From Bacteroidales bacterium (GTDB taxonomy: Bacteria; Bacteroidota; Bacteroidia; Bacteroidales; JAAUTT01): 5,217 bases of DNA. Position numbers and translations under genes: made by a program. Positions within the stretch are counted from its first letter, which is position 1. Each line of letters starts with the position of its first letter. A model generated the notes under the pieces. That model searched no databases and was not told the DNA's origin. It worked only from the letters and a program-made list of their open reading frames with translations. Location: NCBI GenBank assembly GCA_012031335.1, contig JAAUTT010000411.1:1-5217 (forward strand), given 5' to 3'. Below are positions 1 through 5,217 of the stretch, piece by piece.

Positions 1-68
1 TATTCTTCTAATTATTATGACAGAATTTTTTAAACCGGAGACTACAAACAATTGAAAAAAAAAAGAAC

Positions 69-629
69 TTATTTATAAAATTCTTGCCTTATTTTATCGA
101 TTGCCCTATATATCTGCGTTTTAACAGTACTAACCGAAATATTCAATTTGGTGGCAATTTCCGTATTTGACATTTGTTGAAATCGGCTAAGTTTAAAAAT
201 TTGCCTGCACTGGTCTGGTAAACTGTCAATTATTTCGTTAATAATTTTTTCGCAGTCTTCGGCTTCCAGTTTTTGAATTACATTTTCATTTATCTGGCTG
301 TATTCTTCAAGATATTGCCATGTATCATCCGAAACCAGCATCCCTATGGAATTATGTTGGTTTGTCTTTTGCTTTAACTTATTGATTGTTTGATTATGAA
401 CGGACTGATAGAGATATGCTTTTACAGAACCCGTAATCAGAATATTTTCCCTATTATTCCAGAGATTTAAGAATGTATCCTGAACCACTTCTTCAGCAAT
501 AAAATTATCGTGAGATATCCTGTAAGCATATTTAATAAGTTGCTGGCTGGTTTCTACAAAAAGGTGTTTTAATGCATTGATATTTCCATGCTTAATCAAA
601 TTCCATGTTGTTGAAAAATCAAACGCCAC
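69..629 (-). CDS. ECF-type RNA polymerase sigma factor (sigma-70 family, Bacteroidota FecI-like)
   Basis: Encodes a 186-residue alternative sigma factor expected to direct core RNA polymerase to a small set of promoters. Region 2 spans roughly residues 20-90 and includes the AEEVVQDTFLNLW segment (residues 45-57), typical of the -10 recognition and core-binding part. Region 4 spans about 128-182, with SLPDQCRQIF followed by a helix-turn-helix, SNTEIATKLNISVSTVKTQI, for -35 recognition. There is no region 3, and the length is normal for ECF factors. The start is GTG at 629: the frame is closed by a TAG at 663-665 and no ATG or TTG lies between. The gene follows the heptose epimerase on the same strand after 81 bp. 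Many Bacteroidota relatives precede a FecR-type anti-sigma gene and regulate SusC/SusD-like uptake loci. No such gene starts within the 68 bp left here, so the regulon and partner are unknown. Confidence 0.92.
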   Translation of the reverse strand: MAFDFSTTWNLIKHGNINALKHLFVETSQQLIKYAYRISHDNFIAEEVVQDTFLNLWNNRENILITGSVKAYLYQSVHNQTINKLKQKTNQHNSIGMLVSDDTWQYLEEYSQINENVIQKLEAEDCEKIINEIIDSLPDQCRQIFKLSRFQQMSNTEIATKLNISVSTVKTQIYRAIDKIRQEFYK

Positions 630-681
630 AGGTCTCTTGTAGATTAGGTTATTTGGTAGTCCCTATAGTAATATCCCTTTA

Positions 682-689
682 CAAAAATA
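682..689 (-). promoter_or_regulatory. Candidate Bacteroidota -7 box for the sigma factor gene
   Basis: The minus strand reads TATTTTTG, an exact match to the Bacteroidota -7 consensus TAnnTTTG, in the gap between the epimerase stop and the sigma factor start. It would give an untranslated leader of roughly 45 bases. No convincing TTTG -33 element sits 19-21 bases upstream, and such AT-rich matches arise by chance, so this is tentative. If real, the sigma factor could be transcribed independently of the epimerase. Confidence 0.3.
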
Positions 690-710
690 GACGAGTTTTT
701 GAAATAAACA

Positions 711-1676
711 CTAAATATACAAACCTTGTGAAAGATAATTTTTTACATAATCTTTAACCCCAGTTTCCAGGGTAGAAAAAGGTTTTTTATATCCAATATT
801 AATAAGTTTGTTCATGTTTGCCTCAGTGAAATACTGATACTTATCCCTAATATCCTCAGGAGTGTCAATAAATTCAATATTTTCAGGAACCGCCATGGCA
901 TTAAACGTATTTTTAACCAAATCGAGAAATGACCTTGCTTTTCCGGTACCCAAATTGTAAATACCAGAATTTTTGCGATTTTCCATTAAATAAAAGATTA
1001 CATCTACAACATCCTTTACATAAATAAAATCTCGGAGTTGCTCTCCATCTCTGAAATCGGGTCGATGAGACCTGAATAATTTCATTTTACCGGTGGATTT
1101 GATTTGATTGTAGGCATGGAAAATAACTGATGCCATGCGCGATTTATGATATTCATTCGGCCCATAAACATTAAAAAACTTCAAACCAGCCCAGAAATAA
1201 GGCTTTCTTTCCTGCATCAATGCCCATTTGTCGAATTCATTTTTCGATTTTCCATAAGGATTTAATGGCTGAAGTTTTTCTATAATATCGTGATTATCTT
1301 CATATCCATATTCTCCCAAACCATAGGTTGCAGCTGATGATGCGTATATTAAAGGTAACCCATAAGTTACGCACTTATTCCAGATTTCCTTGGTATATTC
1401 CAGGTTGAGGGTTTCAAGTATCTCCCATCTAAATTCTGCAGTATCGGTTCGCGCTCCAATATGCACTATAAACTGAATTAATGATGGTTTTGGTCAATCC
1501 ATGAGAAGAGATCGTTACGATTAACCTGATGTACTAAATGTTTTTCCGTTGAAATTTCTATTTTTTTCAGGATTCGTAAAATCATCGACTATAACGATAT
1601 CTTTAAAGTTCTCGGAATTTAACTTAGCGATCATATTGCTGCCAATAAATCCTGCAGCGCCGGTAACTACAATCAT
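711..1676 (-). pseudogene. hldD: ADP-glyceromanno-heptose 6-epimerase, frame-disrupted by two compensating one-base indels
   Basis: HldD/RfaD is a cytoplasmic short-chain dehydrogenase/reductase-type epimerase that inverts C6 of ADP-D-glycero-D-manno-heptose to give the L,D form used in lipopolysaccharide cores. Visible are the N-terminal nucleotide-binding motif [10 protein letters not shown] (residues 5-14), SSAATYG (113-119), the YxxxK motif with Tyr141 and Lys145, and Lys178 in NEYHKSRMAS. These match Tyr140, Lys144 and Lys178 of the E. coli enzyme. The start is ATG at 1676, where the protein begins MIVVTGAAG; codons upstream of it do not fit the family. As written the frame hits stops after residue 50. 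One extra base near 1529 and one missing T (minus strand) near 1480-1481 put about 16 codons out of frame. Reading those codons in the shifted frame gives the family-like [15 protein letters not shown] and then LIQFIVHIGARTD. The two indels cancel, so the repaired product is 321 residues, the usual length. The separate fragments 1521-1676 and 711-1466 are pieces of this one gene. Confidence 0.9.
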
Positions 1677-1695
1677 ATAATGTATTTTAAGAAAC

Positions 1696-1703
1696 CAAAG
1701 GTA
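1696..1703 (-). promoter_or_regulatory. hldD: Candidate -7 box for the heptose epimerase gene
   Basis: The minus strand reads TACCTTTG, an exact match to TAnnTTTG, ending 19 bases before the ATG at 1676. That would give a short leader of about a dozen bases. The best TTG upstream lies 27 bases away, longer than the usual spacer, so the -33 part is not supported. No purine-rich Shine-Dalgarno sequence precedes the ATG, which is normal for Bacteroidota. Confidence 0.35.
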
Positions 1704-1864
1704 ATGAAAAGTAGTTACAGAATAAATAAACAATGACTTATCGAAAAGGATTTGAATTCTCCATGGGTTATCCGTTAAATTAATTTAAAGATTAACAGAT
1801 AAGTATGCGTTTATCTCTTTTCTTAAAGTGGTTATATATATAAATAAGGGGGTGGTATATTTTT

Positions 1865-1895
1865 TTTGAAAGTGTAAACAATTATCACACCTTCG
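1865..1895 (+). promoter_or_regulatory. Weak candidate promoter for the secreted protease
   Basis: TTTG at 1865-1868 is followed after 19 bases by CACCTTCG at 1888-1895. The spacing fits the Bacteroidota -33/-7 arrangement, but the -7 box differs from TAnnTTTG at two positions. It lies 36 bases before the ATG at 1932. Position and spacing are the main support, and chance is a real alternative. Confidence 0.22.
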
Positions 1896-2510
1896 CCTTT
1901 ATTTAGTTAAAGCTATTTCTTGGACAAAAAAATGAAAAATCTGATATCATTAATACTTCTGAGCTATTGTTTTCAAATAACTGCTCAAATTTCCGAAGGG
2001 GGTTTGCCATACGCTTCTAATAAAATGTTGTTCAAATCGCAGGCGGCTATTCCCGAATATAGTTTAAAAAAGCTGGAAACAGAAAAATTGCTAAAGGAAG
2101 ACACAGAAAATCCTACTCCAGTGAGATACAGTATTTTTGAGGAAGTAAATATTGATTTAAAATCGGGCATATCCGAAGAAATATCAGATCCGGCAGGTAC
2201 TGTATGGAAATATGCCATAACTTCTGAAAATGCAAATTCTATCCAGGTTGTATTTAATAGCTTTAATATTCCTGCGGGAGCAAAACTATTCCTGTATAAC
2301 AACGATTACTCTGAAATTTACGGAGCTTTTACCCAAAAAAATGTACAAGAGGATCACACTTTTATCATTGCCGATTTTCCGGGAAGTCGTGTAATTCTGG
2401 AGTACTTTGAACCTGCTGATGCTGATTTTAAAGGAATTGTTAAAATTGGTAGTATTGGACAAGCTTATAAGAATATCCTTAAAAATGAACTGGATGTTGA
2501 AGCAACAAAT

Positions 2511-3242
2511 TATATAGATATAAATTGTCACGAAGGCCGGTACTGGCAAACTGAAAAACATGCCGTTTGTAAAATAACTTTCCGAACAGGAAATACTGGA
2601 TATTTGTGCTCAGGAGCACTGATTAACAATACAAAGAATGATGGTACTCCTTATTTTCTTACTGCAAATCATTGTATAGACGATTCTGCATCGGCCAAAA
2701 CACTGGTTGCCTATTTCAATTATGAGAAAAAATCGTGCAACGGTTCTTCCAATGAGGACAAAACCTTGACGGGTTCCAACCTTGTAACTACTGGTTCAAA
2801 TTCCGATTTTACGCTACTAAAACTAAACAATACACCACCTGTAAGTTATCAGCCTTTTTATGCAGGCTGGGACATAAGTGCCTACCGCGATAACCTGAAT
2901 GCCAGTATACATCATCCTGAAGGTTTGGAAAAAAGATCTCGGTTGATAACGACCCAATTTCTACCTTCGATTTTGTGATTGCATGGGATGAGGGAGGTAC
3001 TACCCCACCATCGAGCCACTGGCTTGTTAATTTCGATGCTGGAGCAACCAACGAAGGTTCATCGGGAGCGCCACTTTTCAGTAAACAAAAGAGAATAATC
3101 GGTCAATTGCATGGAGGTGGTGATGGTGAAGAGTTTTATGGTAAACTGAATTATTCCTGGAACAACAGCACCTCGGGGTATAAACAACTGAAAACATATC
3201 TCGACCCTACCAACTCAGGGGTAAAAACGCTGGATGGCTATA
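2511..3242 (+). other. Catalytic domain of the protease (lysyl endopeptidase / S1 fold)
   Basis: Repaired residues 194-437 align by eye along the whole mature API enzyme: INNTKNDGTPYFLTANHC, SDFTLLKLNN, FYAGWD, IHHPEGLEKKIS, EGSSGAPLF, IIGQLHGG and LDPTNSG each have a clear counterpart. The API residues Trp169 and His210, which support its high activity, correspond to Trp352 (VIAWDEGG) and His394 (GQLHGG). API Asp225, which selects lysine at P1, aligns with Glu401 (EEFYGK). Cysteines equivalent to the API pairs 12-80 and 36-58 are present (199, 269, 226, 248), while the 6-216 pair is missing and Cys213 is extra. The deletion at 2929-2934 falls inside this domain, between Asp292 and Ser378. 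Confidence 0.85.
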
Positions 3243-3808
3243 CCCCGGATAAAATTGTTCCTGATGCTTTTTTTTCAACTCCTTTTAAGGATATTTGCCT
3301 GAACTTTCCCGTTGTTTTTAATGATTATTCAGCTTTTTCGCCTGCTTCGAGGGAATGGATTATTACACCAACAGGTTACAAATTCGTGAATGGAACTGAT
3401 AAGAATTCCCAAAATCCAAATATCGAATTTACTAAAGCAGGAAATTATAATGTGAAATTAAGGGTCTCAAATAATAATGGAAAAGATTCGTTGCAAATTA
3501 ACAATGTGATTACTGCAGGAAACAGCATTAATGTTAGTATGCTATCGGATAATGAGAGTTCGTTTTGCTATTACAATTTCGATAGCCTTGTTCTTAGTGG
3601 ATATGGGGCAGAAAACTATACCTGGGAAATTGAAAAACAAACTGTGGAACCGTTTTACATCAGCCAGATATTTGGTGATACAGCCATTTTAAAAGCGAAG
3701 AATAATGTTATCATCGACTCAACCTACAAATTACAGGTAAAAGTAACAGGTACCCAGGGAACCTGCACCAACACCAGTACTCAAACTTTCGATTTTATTA
3801 AGGTATTT

Positions 3809-4253
3809 AATGATAACATTGTTAATGCCATTGAAATAAAACCCGGAACCACCAAAAGCTTTTCAAATTTTGTGCATCAATTGAAACAAATGAACCATAT
3901 CCGCCAGGTGATTCATGCACTGGTGTTAAGTCGTGGTGCGATGAATACGGAACAGGCGAAAATATTATCGAGAACAGTGTATGGTTTAAATTTACAGGCC
4001 AGCGAGCGGAAAAGTTTCTCTTAAATCGGAAGGTTTCGATAACGAAATTGCCATTTACGAAGCAGAAACGGCACTGGAAATCCTGGCTGGAAAATATACC
4101 CTACTGGCAGCCAATGATGATCAAACTGATGTTGATCCAAATCCTTCCATACCATTTGTGCCAGTAAAACCAGGAAAAACATACTGGGTTCAGGTTGATG
4201 GAAGCGGTGGAGGCACAGAAGGTGATTTTACATTAACCTTGTCGGATTTGACT
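3809..4253 (+). other. PPC-like (pre-peptidase C-terminal) beta domain of the protease
   Basis: Repaired residues of about 627-775 read NAIEIKPGTTKSF, then ENSVWFKFTG, KVSLKSEGFDNEIAIYEA, and finally PGKTYWVQVDGSGGGTEGDF. The VWFKF strand, the 'D-N-E-I-A-I-Y' strand and the 'Y-W-V-Q-V-D-G' strand are the pattern of PPC-type domains found C-terminal to secreted Bacteroidota proteases. Two of the three single-base deletions (3868-3871 and 4010-4013) fall here and scramble about 48 codons as written. The family assignment is by pattern, without a profile search. Confidence 0.65.
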
Positions 4254-4289
4254 ACCACCAGTGCAGCACCAATTTCACAATCGCACAAT

Positions 4290-4526
4290 ATTATTATTTA
4301 TCCTGTCCCCGTTGAAAACATTCTGAATATTAAACGGGATTTTCAATATTCCGAGACCATGGAATTAAAAATATTTTCAGTTACAGGAAAGCTTTTAATG
4401 CAACGTATAATTGATGCCCCTAATGGGAATGAATTATCCATTGATATAAGTGCATTAAGTAAAGGGGTTTATCTGATAAAATTTATTGAAGGCAACAATA
4501 CCCAAACTTTAAAATTCGTAAAGAAT
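4290..4526 (+). other. T9SS type A C-terminal sorting domain of the protease
   Basis: The last 79 residues show the classic arrangement: IIIYPVPVENILNI, then MELKIFSVTGKLLMQ, then ISALSKGVYLIKF, and a basic end, TLKFVKN. In Bacteroidota this domain routes proteins through the type IX secretion system across the outer membrane, with removal and often anchoring of the cargo. It is in the same frame as the N-terminus but is reached only if all three upstream frame breaks are repaired. Standing alone, with no signal peptide, this fragment would not be exported. Confidence 0.93.
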
Positions 4527-4549
4527 TAAACCACATCCTTACTTCAACC

Positions 4550-5217
4550 TTATACATTAAAAGTTTTTATCAATTGTCGCATTTTACGCGCCTGTTCCGA
4601 TAGTTTTTGTGATTGGGTTGCCATCAAATCAGAACGTTCGGCATTTCCCTGAACAACCGAATTTAACTGTTGCATTGCATTATTGATTTGTTCAACTCCG
4701 CTCACTTGTTCCAGGTTTGAAAAGGATATTTCTTTTACAAGGTTTGCTGTACGTTCTACTTCGGGAATTAAGGTTTCAAGCTCTCGCCGTGCAGTTTTCG
4801 ACATTATCATAGTTGCATTCGAAACATCGTTTATTTCAGTTGCTGCAATTTTACTTTTGTCGGCCAGTTTACGAACTTCCTGAGCAACAACAGCAAATCC
4901 GCGCCCGTGATCTCCGGCTCTGGCAGCTTCAACAGCTGCATTTAGAGCAAGCAGGTTAGTTTGAAAGGCAATATCATTAATAACAGTCACTTTATCTGCA
5001 ATATTCCGCAACGATTGGGTAGCCATTTGAAAAGAATCCTTACTCTTATTTATTTCTATTACCGAATCCTGGGATATTTTTTCTGTTTGACGTGCGTTAT
5101 CGGCACTCTGCTGAATATTGGCGTACATTTCTTCCATAGAGGAGGATACTTCTTCGGCGGCTGCTGCCTGCTGCCGTGTTCCATCGGATATGGCTTCGGC
5201 AGTATTATTAAGCAATT
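4550..5217 (-). CDS. Methyl-accepting chemotaxis protein, C-terminal signalling domain (partial, N-terminus beyond the window)
   Basis: The last 221 residues of a chemoreceptor, which transmits ligand binding to the CheA/CheW kinase complex through a long antiparallel coiled coil. The hairpin tip is unmistakable: [43 protein letters not shown] (given as two pieces, visible residues 79-121). On the N-terminal helix there are two good methylation sites, [10 protein letters not shown] (visible residues 17-26) and the following SSMEEM. On the C-terminal helix the usual ASEEQ-type site is altered to SNLEQVSG, and the later NAAASEEL-type stretch reads NAERSDLM. There is no C-terminal NWETF-like CheR-docking pentapeptide; the protein ends LIKTFNV. 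The frame is open to the window edge, and the first in-window TTG is an internal leucine codon, so ligand-binding, membrane and HAMP parts are not seen. It converges on the protease gene with 20 bp between stops. Confidence 0.95.
   Translation of the reverse strand, partial: LLNNTAEAISDGTRQQAAAAEEVSSSMEEMYANIQQSADNARQTEKISQDSVIEINKSKDSFQMATQSLRNIADKVTVINDIAFQTNLLALNAAVEAARAGDHGRGFAVVAQEVRKLADKSKIAATEINDVSNATMIMSKTARRELETLIPEVERTANLVKEISFSNLEQVSGVEQINNAMQQLNSVVQGNAERSDLMATQSQKLSEQARKMRQLIKTFNV

Larger units (their letters stand above)
1677..1931. other. Divergent intergenic region between epimerase and secreted protease
   Basis: These 255 bp separate two divergent start codons and should hold both promoters. 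They contain a perfect AT-only 14-bp palindrome, TTAAATTAATTTAA, at 1775-1788, a TATATATATAAATAAGGGGG stretch around 1834-1852, and an eight-T run at 1860-1867. I see no credible coding frame, tRNA or GC-rich terminator hairpin in it. Confidence 0.7.
1932..4529 (+). pseudogene. Secreted lysyl-endopeptidase-like serine protease with T9SS sorting domain, frame-disrupted by three one-base deletions
   Basis: A predicted exported S1-type endopeptidase that cleaves proteins outside the cell or on its surface. I chose ATG 1932 over the in-frame TTG at 1920 because it directly begins a signal peptide (MKNLISLILLSYCFQITAQ, residues 1-19). Then come a propeptide (about 20-190), the catalytic domain (about 194-437), a PKD-like domain (about 444-525), an Ig-like stretch (about 530-625), a PPC-like domain (about 627-775) and a C-terminal T9SS type A sorting domain (about 788-866). 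The likely triad is His247 (FLTANHC), Asp292 (SDFTLL) and Ser378 (EGSSGAP), matching Achromobacter protease I (API). As written there are three frames: 1932-2978, about 2935-4024, and from about 4014 to 4529. One base is missing from each of three mononucleotide runs, at 2929-2934, 3868-3871 and 4010-4013. Restoring them gives one uninterrupted 866-residue protein. It may be intact in the organism (sequence error) or recently inactivated; as written, translation stops before Ser378. Confidence 0.9.

Noticed and set aside
55..64. A10 run (T10 on the minus strand) just after the sigma factor stop, as an intrinsic terminator
   Set aside because: There is a U-tract on the transcript but no GC-rich inverted repeat directly before it, so terminator function is not supported.
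1677..1733. N-terminal extension of the epimerase start frame
   Set aside because: The family begins at MIVVTGAAG; the 19 upstream codons would place a hydrophobic stretch before the nucleotide-binding motif and overlap the candidate -7 box.
1834..1852. Alternating TA tract followed by a G-run as a microsatellite or special structure
   Set aside because: The tract is too short (about four to five TA units) to be meaningful in AT-rich intergenic DNA.
1985..2302. Minus-strand open frame of 105 codons under the protease propeptide
   Set aside because: Its translation has no family resemblance and it lies wholly antisense to the signal-peptide/propeptide coding frame, which is well supported.
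2286..2561. Minus-strand open frame of 91 codons
   Set aside because: Antisense shadow of the protease propeptide; composition is that of a reversed AT-rich coding strand, with no recognisable motif.
2809..3051. Minus-strand open frame of 80 codons
   Set aside because: Antisense shadow over the first protease frame break; the sense strand encodes conserved catalytic-domain residues here.
4530..4549. Bidirectional terminator between the convergent protease and chemoreceptor genes
   Set aside because: Only 20 bp separate the stops and I could find no stem-loop in them or just inside the gene ends.
4683..4883. Plus-strand open frame of 66 codons
   Set aside because: Antisense to the most conserved part of the chemoreceptor hairpin; no independent support.

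Overview
The window looks like a chromosomal segment from a Bacteroidota bacterium, probably a Bacteroidia-type marine or gut-environment lineage. The evidence is AT-rich DNA, a secreted protease with a type IX secretion (T9SS) C-terminal sorting domain, an ECF sigma factor of the Bacteroidota FecI-like type, a heptose epimerase that reads like Bacteroidota homologues, and promoter -7 boxes of the TAnnTTTG kind. The genus cannot be fixed from the sequence alone.

Layout: an ECF sigma factor (69-629, minus) lies 81 bp downstream of an hldD/rfaD-type ADP-heptose epimerase gene (711-1676, minus). A 255-bp divergent intergenic region follows (1677-1931). Next is a large plus-strand gene (1932-4529) for an exported lysyl-endopeptidase-like serine protease: signal peptide, propeptide, S1-type catalytic domain, PKD/Ig-like domains, PPC-like domain and T9SS sorting domain. 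Only 20 bp beyond it, convergently, lies the C-terminal signalling half of a methyl-accepting chemotaxis protein (4550 to the window edge, minus), whose N-terminus is outside the window.

The main result is that both central genes are interrupted as written, but each can be rebuilt exactly. The protease has three one-base deletions, each in a mononucleotide run (A6 at 2929-2934, T4 at 3868-3871, A4 at 4010-4013). Together they restore frame and give a collinear protein of about 866 residues with an intact His-Asp-Ser triad. The epimerase has a one-base insertion (near 1529) and a one-base deletion (near 1480-1481) that cancel, giving a 321-residue enzyme with all expected catalytic residues. 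No other stops interrupt either repaired frame. This points to consensus/assembly indel errors or very recent inactivation, not to old pseudogenes or novel short genes.

The genes are not an evident functional system. They cover envelope biosynthesis (heptose for LPS), a regulatory sigma factor, a secreted protease and a chemoreceptor. I found no mobile element, CRISPR array, RNA gene or clearly undescribed system.
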